From positions 558,001 through 622,000 of the forward strand of contig CAMPDV010000128.1 in assembly GCA_946699065.1 (NCBI GenBank): a DNA stretch of 64,000 nt, given 5' to 3'. Both the position numbers and the translations under genes were made by a program. The notes beneath the pieces are model-generated. The model was not told where the DNA came from. It searched no databases and saw only the letters and a list, made by a program, of their open reading frames with translations. The DNA is from Loxodes magnus (taxonomy: Eukaryota > Ciliophora > Karyorelictea > Loxodida > Loxodidae). Positions 41,101 through 56,100 of the stretch are shown here, piece after piece (the stretch's first letter is position 1; every line of letters starts with the position of its first letter).

Positions 41101-44100
41101 TCTCTAATAACGGATCTATTTACTGTTACTCTAACTACAAATATCCTTCTTTCTGTTACAACAGAAATCATTTCTAACTAGACTTATAAAACGTAGATGC
41201 GAGTGATGATTTGAAGATAGGAGGAGGAAGTTGGACGGGATTCAATAAATTCGAAGGAAAGTTACTAGCTTTGAAGTTATTTGTAGAGTAATTGACGATA
41301 GATACAGAGTTAATAGATTGTTGATCGATGAGAAGTCCTTGTTGGAGTAGATGTAAAGGAGTGTGTTAGGATAATATGATTTTAGAATAAAGTGATCCTT
41401 AAGCATCGTAGTGTAGTGAGTATGAAACTCACTTATTATAAGATTATAACTGATAGACGATAAGTATGCCTAATCAATTGGAGTACGAAGGAAAAGAGAA
41501 TTTCCTTTTTTACGGAGATCACTTCACTCAATAACGACTTACTTACGAATTTTGAATGAAAGTCGATTATTTAGCTACTCCTTATAGCTTTTTCTAAATT
41601 TATAACTTCGATTGTCTGTTAGATCTCTCTATCTCTGGAAATGTCTTCTCTATATAACATAACTTATCTCCATTTTATACTAATGTTTCCGCTTTCACTT
41701 CCGGTACGCTTGAAATCGAACAAAAAATTTCCATTTTCGATGAAACTCCTGGTGATAATCATTTCATTTTAGATTGATGTGTTACTCCTGTGGATGAAGA
41801 AGAATAATGTTAAAGCTTTACGATAAACGAAGAACCTTGTAATATAAGACACGATTCTACAAGTAAACTTATCTTCGGAACTACTTCTCAATAATATGAA
41901 GTAGCTTGAATAAGAGTATCTAATTTCGATAAAGTAGAAAGCGAATGTGTGAAAGAAAATGAGTATAACTAATATTGAGGATTACCGGGAGACTGTGTTT
42001 GTACTTTGTCTTATAAGTCTGAAATATCAAGCTCAAGAAACGAAATAGATTGTGTAGGATAGACAATCAACAATTTGTTAGTAAGTAACAGATGACCTTA
42101 TACAGTATGTGAAGATCCAATTAAACTAAGTAGTCACACAGCTTTAACAAACGATTAAGAAAATGCAGCCATCTTTACAACTTCATCATCCATATAGATA
42201 GTGGATTTCGATGATTTAGTAAGCTAGTATATCCATCTTAACAACTACTTCTAACTTTCTTTCTGATTCTCTCTTGATAATACTCTCGATATGTAGATTC
42301 TAGAAATATCGCATTCTTCTAGAATATTCTTACAAATTGCTGTTAATACTTACTCTAAAACTGTACAGTTTAGAACTGAAACTTATGGAGAATAAAAAAT
42401 GCAAGGTCCTTATAATCATAACATCTTATGACATTTCGTAGCTGTTCAGTTCTCTAATAACGGATCTATTTACTGTTACTCTAACTACAAATATCCTTCT
42501 TTCTGTTACAACAGAAATCATTTCTAACTAGACTTATAAAACGTAGATGCGAGTGATGATTTGAAGATAGGAGGAGGAAGTTGGACGGGATTCAATAAAT
42601 TCGAAGGAAAGTTACTAGCTTTGAAGTTATTTGTAGAGTAATTGACGATAGATACAGAGTTAATAGATTGTTGATCGATGAGAAGTCCTTGTTGGAGTAG
42701 ATGTAAAGGAGTGTGTTAGGATAAAATGATTTTAGAAGAAAGTGATCCTTAAGCATCGTAGTGTAGTGAGTATGAAACTCACTTATTATAAGATTATAAC
42801 TGATAGACGATAAGTATGCCTAATCAATTGGAGTACGAAGGAAAAGAGAATTTCCTTTTTTACGGAGATCACTTCACTCAATAACGACTTACTTACGAAT
42901 TTTGAATGAAAGTTGTTTATTAAGCTACATTTTATAGCTTTTTCTAAATTTATAACTTCGATTGTCTGTTAGATCTCTCTATCTCTGGAAATGTCTACTC
43001 TTTATAACATAACTTATCTCCATTTTATACTAATGTTTCCGCTTTCACTTCCGGTACGCTTGAAATCGAACAAAAAATTTCCATTTTCGATGAAACTCCT
43101 GGTGATAATCATTTCATTTTAGATTGATGTGTTACTCCTGTAGATGAAGAAGAATAATGCTAAAGTTTTACGATAAACGAAGAACCTTGTAATATAAGAC
43201 ACGATTCTACAAGTAAACTTATCTTCGGAACTACTTCTCAATAATATGAAGTAGCTTGAATAAGAGTATCTAATTTCGATAAAGTAGAAAGCGAATGTGT
43301 GAAAGAAAATGAGTATAACTAATATTGAGGATTACCGGGAGACTGTATTTGTACTTTGTCTTATAAGTCTGAAATATCAAGCTCAAGAAACGAAATAGAT
43401 TGTGTAGGATAGACAATCAACAATTTGTTAGTAAGTAACAGATGACCTTATACAGTATGTGAAGATCCAATTAAACTAAGTAGTCACACAGCTTTAACAA
43501 ACGATTAAGAAAATGCAGCCATCTTCACAACTTCATCATCCATATAGATAGTGGATTTCGATGATTTAGTAAACTAGTATATCAATTTAAACAACTACTT
43601 CTAACTTTCTTTCTGATTCTCTCTTGATAATACTCTCGATATGTAGATTCTAGAAATATCGCATTCTTCTAGAATATTCTTACAAATTGCTGTTAATACT
43701 TACTCTAAAACTGTACAGTTTAGAACTGAAACTTATGGAGAATAAAAAATGCAAGGTCCTTATAATCATAACATCTTATGACATTTCGTAGCTGTTCAGT
43801 TCTCTAATAACGGATCTATTTACTGTTACTCTAACTACAAATATCCTTCTTTCTGTTACAACAGAAATCATTTCTAACTAGACTTATAAAACGTAGATGC
43901 GAGTGATGATTTGAAGATAGGAGGAGGAAGTTGGACGGGATTCAATAAATTCGAAGGAAAGTTACTAGCTTTGAAGTTATTTGTAGAGTAATTGACGATA
44001 GATACAGAGTTAATAGATTGTTGATCGATGAGAAGTCCTTGTTGGAGTAGATGTAAAGGAGTGTGTTAGGATAATATGATTTTAGAATAAAGTGATCCTT

Positions 44101-47100
44101 AAGCATCGTAGTGTAGTGAGTATGAAACTCACTTATTATAAGATTATAACTGATAGACGATAAGTATGCCTAATCAATTGGAGTACGAAGGAAAAGAGAA
44201 TTTCCTTTTTTACGGAGATCACTTCACTCAATAACGACTTACTTACGAATTTTGAATGAAAGTCGATTATTTTGCTACTCCTTATAGCTTTTTCTAAATT
44301 TATAACTTCGATTGTCTGTTAGATCTCTCTATCTCTGGAAATGTCTTCTCTATATAACATAACTTATCTCCATTTTATACTAATGTTTCCGCTTTCACTT
44401 CCGGTACGCTTGAAATCGAACAAAAAATTTCCATTTTCGATGAAACTCCTGGTGATAATCATTTCATTTTAGATTGATGTGTTACTCCTGTGGATGAAGA
44501 AGAATAATGTTAAAGCTTTACGATAAACGAAGAACCTTGTAATATAAGACACGATTCTACAAGTAAACTTATCTTCGGAACTACTTCTCAATAATATGAA
44601 GTAGCTTGAATAAGAGTATCTAATTTCGATAAAGTAGAAAGCGAATGTGTGAAAGAAAATGAGTATAACTAATATTGAGGATTACCGGGAGACTGTATTT
44701 GTACTTTGTCTTATAAGTCTGAAATATCAAGCTCAAGAAACGAAATAGATTGTGTAGGATAGACAATCAACAATTTGTTAGTAAGTAACAGATGACCTTA
44801 TACAGTATGTGAAGATCCAATTAAACTAAGTAGTCACACAGCTTTAACAAACGATTAAGAAAATGCAGCCATCTTTACAACCTCATCATCCATATAGATA
44901 ATAGATTTCGATGATATAGTAAGTTCCTATATCCATCTTAACAACTACTTCTAACTTTCTTTCTGATTCTCTCTTGATAATACTCTCGATATGTAGATTC
45001 TAGAAATATCGCATTCTTCTAGAATATTCTTACAAATTGCTGTTAATACTTACTCTAAAACTGTACAGTTTAGAACTGAAACTTATGGAGAATAAAAAAT
45101 GCAAGGTCCTTATAATCATAACATCTTATGACATTTCGTAGCTGTTCAGTTCTCTAATAACGGATCTATTTACTGTTACTCTAACTACAAATATCCTTCT
45201 TTCTGTTACAACAGAAATCATTTCTAACTAGACTTATAAAACGTAGATGCGAGTGATGATTTGAAGATAGGAGGAGGAAGTTGGACGGGATTCAATAAAT
45301 TCGAAGGAAAGTTACTAGCTTTGAAGTTATTTGTAGAGTAATTGACGATAGATACAGAGTTAATAGATTGTTGATCGATGAGAAGTCCTTGTTGGAGTAG
45401 ATGTAAAGGAGTGTGTTAGGATAATATGATTTTAGAATAAAGTGATCCTTAAGCATCGTAGTGTAGTGAGTATGAAACTCACTTATTATAAGATTAAAAC
45501 TGATAGACGATAAGTATGCCTAATCAATTGGAGTACGAAGGAAAAGAGAATTTCCTTTTTTACGGAGATCATTTCACTCAACAAAGACTTACTTACGAAT
45601 TTTGAGTCAAAGTCGATTATTTTGCTACTCCTTATAGCTTTTTCTAAATTTATAACTTCGATTGTCTGTTAGATCTCTCTATCTCTGGAAATGTCTTCTC
45701 TTTATAACATAACTTATCTCCATTTTATACTAATATTTCCGCTTTCACTTCCGGTACGCTTGAAATCGAACAAAAAATTTCCATTTTCGATGAAACTCCT
45801 GGTGATAATAATTTCATTTTAGATTGATGTGTTACTCCTGTAGATGAAGAAGAATAATGCTAAAGTTTTACGATAAACGAAGAACCTTGTAATATAAGAC
45901 ACGATTCTACAAGTAAACTTATCTTCGGAACTACTTCTCAATAATATGAAGTAGCTTGAATAAGAGTATCTAATTTCGATAAAGTAGAAAGCGAATGTGT
46001 GAAAGAAAATGAGTATAACTAATATTGAGGATTACCGGGAGACTGTATTTGTACTTTGTCTTATAAGTCTGAAATATCAAGCTCAAGAAACGAAATAGAT
46101 TGTGTAGGATAGACAATCAACAATTTGTTAGTAAGTAACAGATGACCTTATACAGTATGTGAAGATCCAATTAAACTAAGTAGTCACACAGCTTTAACAA
46201 ACGATTAAGAAAATGCAGCTATCTTCACAACTTCATCATCCATATAGATAGTGGATTTCGATGATTTAGTAAACTAGTATATCAATTTAAACAACTACTT
46301 CTAACTTTCTTTCTGATTCTCTCTTGATAATACTCTCGATATGTAGATTCTAGAAATATCGCATTCTTCTAGAATATTCTTACAAATTGCTGTTAATACT
46401 TACTCTAAAACTGTACAGTTTAGAACTGAAACTTATGGAGAATAAAAAATGCAAGGTCCTTATAATCATAACATCTTATGACATTTCGTAGCTGTTCAGT
46501 TCTCTAATAACGGATCTATTTACTGTTACTCTAACTACAAATATCCTTCTTTCTGTTACAACAGAAATCATTTCTAACTAGACTTATAAAACGTAGATGC
46601 GAGTGATGATTTGAAGATAGGAGGAGGAAGTTGGACGGGATTCAATAAATTCGAAGGAAAGTTACTAGCTTTGAAGTTATTTGTAGAGTAATTGACGATA
46701 GATACAGAGTTAATAGATTGTTGATCGATGAGAAGTCCTTGTTGGAGTAGATGTAAAGGAGTGTGTTAGGATAATATGATTTTAGAATAAAGTGATCCTT
46801 AAGCATCGTAGTGTAGTGAGTATGAAACTCACTTATTATAAGATTATAAATGATAGACGATAAGTATGCCTAATCAATTGGAGTACGAAGGAAAAGAGAA
46901 TTTCCTTTTTTACGGAGATCACTTCACTCAATAACGACTTACTTACGAATTTTGAATGAAAGTCGATTATTTTGCTACTCCTTATAGCTTTTTCTAAATT
47001 TATAACTTCGATTGTCTGTTAGATCTCTCTATCTCTGGAAATGTCTTCTCTATATAACATAACTTATCTCCATTTTATACTAATGTTTCCGCTTTCACTT

Positions 47101-50100
47101 CCGGTACGCTTGAAATCGAACAAAAAATTTCCATTTTCGATGAAACTCCTGGTGATAATCATTTCATTTTAGATTGATGTGTTACTCCTGTGGATGAAGA
47201 AGAATAATGTTAAAGCTTTACGATAAACGAAGAACCTTGTAATATAAGACACGATTCTACAAGTAAACTTATCTTCGGAACTACTTCTCAATAATATGAA
47301 GTAGCTTGAATAAGAGTATCTAATTTCGATAAAGTAGAAAGCGAATGTGTGAAAGAAAATGAGTATAACTAATATTGAGGATTACCGGGAGACTGTGTTT
47401 GTACTTTGTCTTATAAGTCTGAAATATCAAGCTCAAGAAACGAAATAGATTGTGTAGGATAGACAATCAACAATTTGTTAGTAAGTAACAGATGACCTTA
47501 TACAGTATGTGAAGATCCAATTAAACTAAGTAGTCACACAGCTTTAACAAACGATTAAGAAAATGCAGCCATCTTTACAACTTCATCATCCATATAGATA
47601 GTGGATTTCGATGATTTAGTAAGCTAGTATATCCATCTTAACAACTACTTCTAACTTTCTTTCTGATTCTCTCTTGATAATACTCTCGATATGTAGATTC
47701 TAGAAATATCGCATTCTTCTAGAATATTCTTACAAATTGCTGTTAATACTTACTCTAAAACTGTACAGTTTAGAACTGAAACTTATGGAGAATAAAAAAT
47801 GCAAGGTCCTTATAATCATAACATCTTATGACATTTCGTAGCTGTTCAGTTCTCTAATAACGGATCTATTTACTGTTACTCTAACTACAAATATCCTTCT
47901 TTCTGTTACAACAGAAATCATTTCTAACTAGACTTATAAAACGTAGATGCGAGTGATGATTTGAAGATAGGAGGAGGAAGTTGGACGGGATTCAATAAAT
48001 TCGAAGGAAAGTTACTAGCTTTGAAGTTATTTGTAGAGTAATTGACGATAGATACAGAGTTAATAGATTGTTGATCGATGAGAAGTCCTTGTTGGAGTAG
48101 ATGTAAAGGAGTGTGTTAGGATAAAATGATTTTAGAAGAAAGTGATCCTTAAGCATCGTAGTGTAGTGAGTATGAAGCTCACTTATTATAAGATTAAAAC
48201 TGATAGACGATAAGTATGCCTAATCAATTGGAGTACGAAGGAAAAGAGAATTTCCTTTTTTACGGAGATCATTTCACTCAATAACGACTTACTTACGAAT
48301 TTTAAACAAGGCTATAATATTCAAATTTTAATAATGTTTTAATGGAGATTCAAAACAATGATTGCATTTTGCGATATTCTATTTAATAATAGACTTTAAC
48401 TCTTTCTCATAATTCTTTATCATTTACTCTATTAACTTCTGATTTTTCTCTTTATATTTTAGAAATTGAACATTACATTTCATTGTTCGACTAAAATTCT
48501 ACAGACGGTTTATTTAAGCTTACTTGATGTATTAGAGAGAATATTTTCGAGCCGAAATGCTTAGAAGTCATTGTAAATGAAGAAGCTTGCAACTTAAGAC
48601 ACGATGCAACTAGTCGATTAGTTTTTGGCTTATCTCTCGTTTCATTTGAAATTTCATGAATAAGAATATCAAACTTTGACCAGGTTTTTTAATTATGTTA
48701 TGATGAAAATGAATACAATCCTTATTGAATGTTACCTTGAAATTGTATGTGCTCTCTCAATTTCTATTCTGAGATCTCTATATCGAATAATGAAATCATT
48801 TGTCTTCCAAGAACAATATTTTCAATTTTGGGTACATCAAGATGACCTGTAACTATGTGTGAAGATACTTCAACAATTCCAACTTATGTTCCTTTGGATG
48901 CTAATTAATAATATGCACTTTAAGTTTATAATACATCCATTGTTGAAGATTCAACCAATTTTTATGATTTAATAAGTTCAGTTGCATCTGGATCATTAGG
49001 ATTTACGATTTCTTTTTGGATTAAACTTAGCAATTTCAATGCAAGTTATTGCATATTTGAAATATCCAATGGAAATAGAGTTTTTTTGACTGCAGCTGCT
49101 AACACTTGAAATAAAGTTTTTGCTTTTAGAACATAATAAGGCTCAGAGCAAGGTCTCAACGGACCTTTTAATTATATAGTAGATTGACATTTTGTTGTTG
49201 TTTCGTTCTAGAGCACAGGATCATTGTATTGTGTTTCAAACTATAAATTTCCATCTTTCTGTTTTCTACGATAAATGCATTTGTTACTGACAGATGTTAA
49301 GAGTGATGATATTTTAACCATAGGAAAAGGTACTTCTTTTGAAAATTATGAAGGATAATTTGAAGGATAAATATTTGCTTTAAGACTTTTTGCAAAAACA
49401 TATTCTCAACTTGGAATAACAGAATCTAAAGTAGATTGCTGGGCTTTAAGAACGCCATGTTGAAATGGATGTGAAGGTTTCTGCTTATCAGATAATGATC
49501 CTCAGTTATCCTCATGTCTATTATATACTCCTTATACTCTAACAAATTCAATATATCAAATTGTCGGAGGTGGAACTTAATTAACTTATTAAGGTTCAGA
49601 TAATTCAATTTTTCATGGTGATCATTTTACATAGAAGCGCTCTACATATGAATTTTGACTACACCTAACTTATACTCCAACAACATACGGACTTTTTAAG
49701 ATAGTTAACGTTTAATCTCCAGTTTGTTACGTAGAACTTAAGCTAACAGACAACATATTTGCACTTGATATAAACGGAAATATCTATATGACTACTGTTT
49801 CTAGTTTTTCTGGTTCAGATAAAGAACTTAAGTAATCAATTAGTTTTTATGATGAAGATAGTAATGATAATATGTATTGATTAGAATGGTGCATAACTGA
49901 AGATGTGGGTGAAGAGAAATGCTATAATTAGTTAATAATCGGCGCACTTTGTGATTTCAAACACTCTGATAATAGCAACCTATATTTTGGTTATGATAGC
50001 GTATCTTTTTATATTGCACTGATAAGAGTTTCCACTTTCGATAAATTTTCCTTTATTTGTCCTTTAATAAATTAATATAACTAATACTGGAATGCTGTTG

Positions 50101-53100
50101 GTGATTGCGTTTGCTCATTAGCTTTTGAAATCGAACTTACTAACAGTAATTAATTAACATGTGCTGATAAACCTTATAGTAATTTATTAGGAAGCAATAG
50201 ATGAGCATTTACTGTCTGCCCAGATCCTACTAAGTTTCTTTCTTTTACTTAGTTATTAATAAATCAAGAAAACAGTGAAAAGGTTTTTGATTTTAGTAAT
50301 GACGAAATAACTGGAAACTTCTATAATCTTGCTTAACCATTTATAGCTGGATCAACAGGTTTTACTATTACTTTTTGGATTAGTCTAAATAGTATCTCTT
50401 CAAACTACAATATCTTTTAAATATCTAATGCAAATAGAATCTTTTTAGTTTCAGCTGTCAATACTTTCAATAAGATAATAGCTTTTAAAACTGAATCGGA
50501 ATCGACATAAGTTTTTTAAGGTCCTTATAATTACAATATCTAGTGGCATTTTATTGTGGTTTCTTTCACTTAATCGGGTACTTAGTACTGCTATAGTAAT
50601 TATTTATATCCATCATATTGCTATTTAAGGAATTTCAATCTTACCTTATAAAGCCTTTAGACTGATGATATTCTAACTATTGGTAAAGGAGACATTTGGG
50701 AAAATTTCGATTAAGAATATTAAGGTGAAATTGTAGCCTTACGTTTGATTTCGGATACTTGAATTGACTTATCAATGGATAATATTCTAATAGATTGCTG
50801 GGCTATGAGATCTCCATGCTGAACTTATTGTCAAGGGTATTGCTAAAGCATGACTAATCCTCAAATGACTGAGTGCGCTTAATATATTCCTCATACCCTT
50901 TTTTCTGACACTTTTTTCACTGTTGGATCAGGATCTACTTTGATTTTCACAGGATCCTATTATAACGATTTTAAAGGAGACCATTTTACATAAGAATATC
51001 AAATCATTTAGTTCTGAGCAAAATTAATTCATACTACTACATCCTATGAAATATTTAGAATTCAAAATACAAATCCTACTTGTACTCTTTCTTTAAAAGT
51101 TGTAGACTTGCAACTGTAATTAAATATAAATGCTAACTCCTCTAATATTTCTTTTGACCTGCAAATTAATGATATCTGACCTAATGTTTTTACTGGTTCT
51201 GTACTTTAGGGTGAACATTTTATTTCAATCCAAGATCCTAATGAAGGTGATGATGACTATATCCTCAAATGATGCTTCACTGAAGATGATTAAGAACCCA
51301 ATTGTGTATCTCATTAGATATATGCAGAACCTTGTCGATTATAGCATTCTGATACTAGTTTCTTATAGTTTGGACTAGGTGGAACTTAATATGATGTAGC
51401 ATGAATAAGAGTTTCTAACTTCGATAAATATTATAATGATTGTGCAGGGCAGAATTAATATAACCCTTATTGAGATTATGGAGGTGATTGTATCTGTACT
51501 CTTGAATACTAAAGTGACTTATCTTAAGGGTCTAACCAAATACTGTGCAATTAAATCATCATTTCTAGCCTTATTGGAACATACAGGTGGCCATTAACTT
51601 AATGCATAAGACTTATATAGTTACCATCTTATACACCTCTTCTCATCAGCTAAAGCTTTCCAACTTTATTTTCAACAGGAAACGAAGCAATTTAGGGAAA
51701 CTTGCATTCTTTGGTGCAACAATATATTACAGGGAATTCTGGCTTTATGATCAGTTTTTGGATAAAAATTAATGATCCAAATAGCAATATGTAGTTTTTA
51801 CAGATCAGTGATGGAACTAGATAATTCTTGTAAGTCGCTGTTAATACATGGAAGAAAACTATTTAGTTCAGAACTCAAATAGGATCAGAAATGAAGTTCT
51901 AAGCTCCTTATTATTAAAGTGCAAAGTGGAATTTTGTGGTAGTATCATTTACATCGAATGAAACATTATATTGCTGCTCATAATATAAATATCCATCTGT
52001 CTGCTTTAAAAGAAGTCATTTTTACTTAGATTTATCCAATTTAAATAGCAATGATATTCTTTTAATTGGCAAAGGAAATTGAGCAGGCTATAGTTATTTC
52101 AAAGGTGAGCTTTTAGCTTTGAATTTCTTTGATGAAACGCATTTCACACAAAACTTAGATATTATAAAGATGGATTGCTGGACAACTTAAACTCCTTGTT
52201 GAACTTAATGTGTTGGAGTTTGTCCTTCTCAGCATGATGTCACTTATTATGATTGCAATAATTGATCTCCACACATATTACAAACCACTTCTTATAGTTC
52301 CATATCTCCACCTATTTAGATAAGCGGTTATGACTCAATCTTCTCAGCTGATTTATTAAATTACCCCAAAATAACTTATATACTATGGTTCAAGCACAAA
52401 ATAGCTGATAGATCAACCATTTTAATGATAGAAAATAACAATTGCTCACTTTCGGTGTCCAGCATACCTGGGACAACAGGATTTAGATTAACTATAATTT
52501 CAAGCGTTAACTATAACTTCGATTTATTTTTACTAGACTATACATAAGTTTAAGCTAGACTTTACCTTTCTATGGAAATGATTAACATTTCTAATTTTTA
52601 AGTTGACTGATGTATTACAATGGATTAAAATGAGCCTATTTGCTTTTATAGGATGCTATAAGGTTCTACTTGTAATCTAAAACACGAGCTAGGTAGTTTT
52701 ATTTAATTTGGTCCAACAAATGGAAATACTAAAGTTGCCTGGATGTAAATATATAATTATCCAAAGTGACAGAATTAATGCACAGACGAATGGTAGTATA
52801 ATCCATTCTGAGATAAACCAGGAGAATGCATATGCTCTCTTGGATACAAAATGGACATTTCTTCAGGAAGTTTATAATGCATTCCATAGCCAATTTCCAC
52901 TCTTGATTCCTTACCAACAAGATATCCTATAGATTTGTGCCAAATACCTGACTATATTTCAACTTCAATGATTTCTTAAAAAGACTCTCACATATTCACA
53001 ATTCTATCAAATGCAGATGACGTTTATTAGAACTTTATTGACATAAAGAAGTTCTTGTCAGCAAACTCTCTTACTTTTAGTTTATGAATGTAAATTATGG

Positions 53101-56100
53101 ATAGCACTTTAGATATGGTGCTTCTTTAGATTTCAAATAGCATGAGAGTATTCCTCTAAATAACTATAAATCACAGACAAAGAGTGCTTATTTTATCATC
53201 AGACTCTTAATAAGTAAATGTTCCCTTTGATGAAAACAATTAATGGCACTTTTTGTTCTTCTCCTTTACATAAGTTGATACTCTTTATTGCTATGGTGCC
53301 TTTAATTATCCCAGCACTTGCTACTAAAGAAATTTTTAGAGAAGCTTAGGAAATACTGTGGTAAGTGATAAAATAAGGCTAGGGTGGAGTTAGAATTCTC
53401 GTGTTTTAGGAGCTTTACCTTTTGAAGGTAAAATATTAGCTTTGAGATTCTATGATTAGGACTATACTTAACTAAGCGTTGATTAAGACTTAATAGACTG
53501 TCTAAGTCTTCAACATCCTTGCTGGGAATTCTGCGATGGATATTGCCAAAATTCAGATCCTTAATTCAGTTCTTGCTTATTTGAAATACCCTTTGAACTT
53601 ACGTCTACGATTTGGTAAACCTTAATACCTAATAACTTTATCACAATCCAAGGAACTGATTTTGTCAAATTCAATGGAGAACTATTACAGAACAGAAACT
53701 TAACCTATTTGTTTTGAACTAGACAAGCAAGAAATCCAGAACAGTATAACATTTTCTCCATTTAGAATGTAGGGATATGTGATGTTCATATTTCGCTATT
53801 AGACTTGACATTCACATTGTAAATGAATAATTACATTCCAGGCTAAGAATATTAGTACTTATATTACTAGCAAATTCCACTCTTCCTAACTGAGGCTATT
53901 TTCCATTTGCTTTTATTGTACTAAAACGAAGATAATACTTTTTCAGTACTTTGATGCCTAGTAGCTGAGCATGAGGAACCTACTTGTTTGTAATAATTAA
54001 ATCTTGATGGTTAGGCTTGTAACTTGATTCATAAAGCTAATTCTTATATTTAGTTAGGATCATCGAATGTTTAATTTGATGCTAACTGGGTATAGATTAG
54101 ATCTTACCTGAAGGCTTCTTAAGACTGTCAGTCTTCTCGCTAGTATAGACCTACACTTCCTGAGCCAAATCCTGGTATATGCATATGTGCATTAGATTGA
54201 AAAATGTAGATTGTTTCAGGGGCTTTAAAGTGCGCAAAAAATACCATAAAAACCTTACAATCTGAAGGAAAGTGACCTGTTTAAAAATGTTAACTGCCAT
54301 AAAATCCAATATTTCTTCACACAGAGTAATTAGATGGTATTTACTATGAGTCAAGCAATAGTTCTGATGATACTAACTACTAACTTGCTCTTGTTACTTA
54401 AATTGAGAAAATTGAAATAACACACTAAAGAAGTGATGTCGTTATAAAAAATGTTGCACAACCTTTGATTCTAAATCATAACGGATGAACTTTAGATTTC
54501 TGGTTTAAATTTGGAGATAATTACAATATGCTTCTATTCGAAATATCTGATGAAAATCGAGTATTTTTACAACTAGCTGCAGATCAAACTGGAAATATTT
54601 TGATTTTGACTACGGAGTTAGATTATGGATATACCACTGCTTTAAGATATAATGGTGATAGAAAATGGCATCATGTTATCTTTGGATTTTCTACTATCTT
54701 GAGATACTGCTACGGAGGTTATTGATATCCTTCTGTATGCTATGAACGTGATATTAACTTAAACAAACCTTTCTCTAAGACTGACATAGTTAGTATAGGA
54801 AACGGCTAAATTTCAAAATTCTATCACGAATTTGAAAATTTTTACTAGTTTTAAGGTAAAATTCTAGCTCCTAGAATTTACGATATCTCTTATATAAATC
54901 TAGGCTTAGATGAAGCATTGTTCGATTGTTTCTCAATAAGAACTCCTTGCTGGCTAAAATGCTACGGTCCTTGTCCTACTCAAGAACCAGAATACAAAAA
55001 ATGCTTAACGGATAATCCTCTTTATGCAATTACTTCTCAGTATTAGGAAGTTCTCACTGGATAATCAAGCGTAATATGGAACTATGACACAAACTTCTAT
55101 AGCGATTTTATGGGATTTCCTAACATAACGTACAGATTTTGAACTAACCTAAAGTGAACTTTAAAGGAGTAAATTATATTCACACAGTATAGCGATTCTT
55201 GTGAAGTATCAATAAAGGTAATTAATCTAAACTACTTGTTTTTTGTCTTTAAGCAATCTAATAAGAATAACTAAATCAGCTTCAAACTTAGCTCTTTCGT
55301 TTCTGATATAGAAGTTTAATTTGGATACTCAATGGAACAAATTAAAAATACTGTGGCTGTCACTTTTTGTGCTGGAATTCGAGACGATAATGTAACTTGT
55401 ATATCAGGCGAGTTTGATGGCTCAACCTGCTACTTAAATTATGGTAATAGTACTTATATACGATTTGGTCCCTCGGCGGAAGATTTCGCAGTTGGTGCTT
55501 TAGAATTATTTACGTATAAAGCGATTTCTGGGTATAATCTAGAGTTTTATATGAATAATGACTATCTCTGTAAAAAATTTTGTGGAGGTTATTGTCTAAG
55601 TGTCTTGCTAGCTGACTGTCTATATGATCTGATATAATATGAATACATTCCATCTGGTAAGGTAATTGACTTCGATATCCCTATATTTAAAAACGAACTC
55701 TTCGCTAGATAAGATATATCTCTTGCTTTTCTTTTCGCAAGTGATTTCTGATAGGGTTAATCATTTCCGTTAGTCCAAGTTACTGGTAAAAATAGTTATG
55801 ATAAAGATGATAAAAGGCCTCTTATTCTAGTAAACAGCTCTCATATAATCATAGAATATAATTAAGGAGGAGAGGAAAATTCTATCCACATTCCTATAAA
55901 AATGAAATATGAAACACATATAACTTATTGGCACTTTTTGTCTGTTGCTATGTGTAGCTAATATAATGAAATAAGAGTAAATCATAGAATATGGAATGGA
56001 AACCTTGAGTACTTTTCAGTCACTCACTCTAATTTCTCAAAAGTATATGAAAAAGAAGATACTCGGCTTTATATTGGTAAAATACCAAGTGCTGATTACT

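Noticed and set aside
37786-48303. Satellite DNA or a CRISPR-like array
   Set aside because: The unit is 1350 bp, an exact multiple of three, encodes a complete cassette of the surrounding protein, and has no short direct repeats separated by unique spacers.
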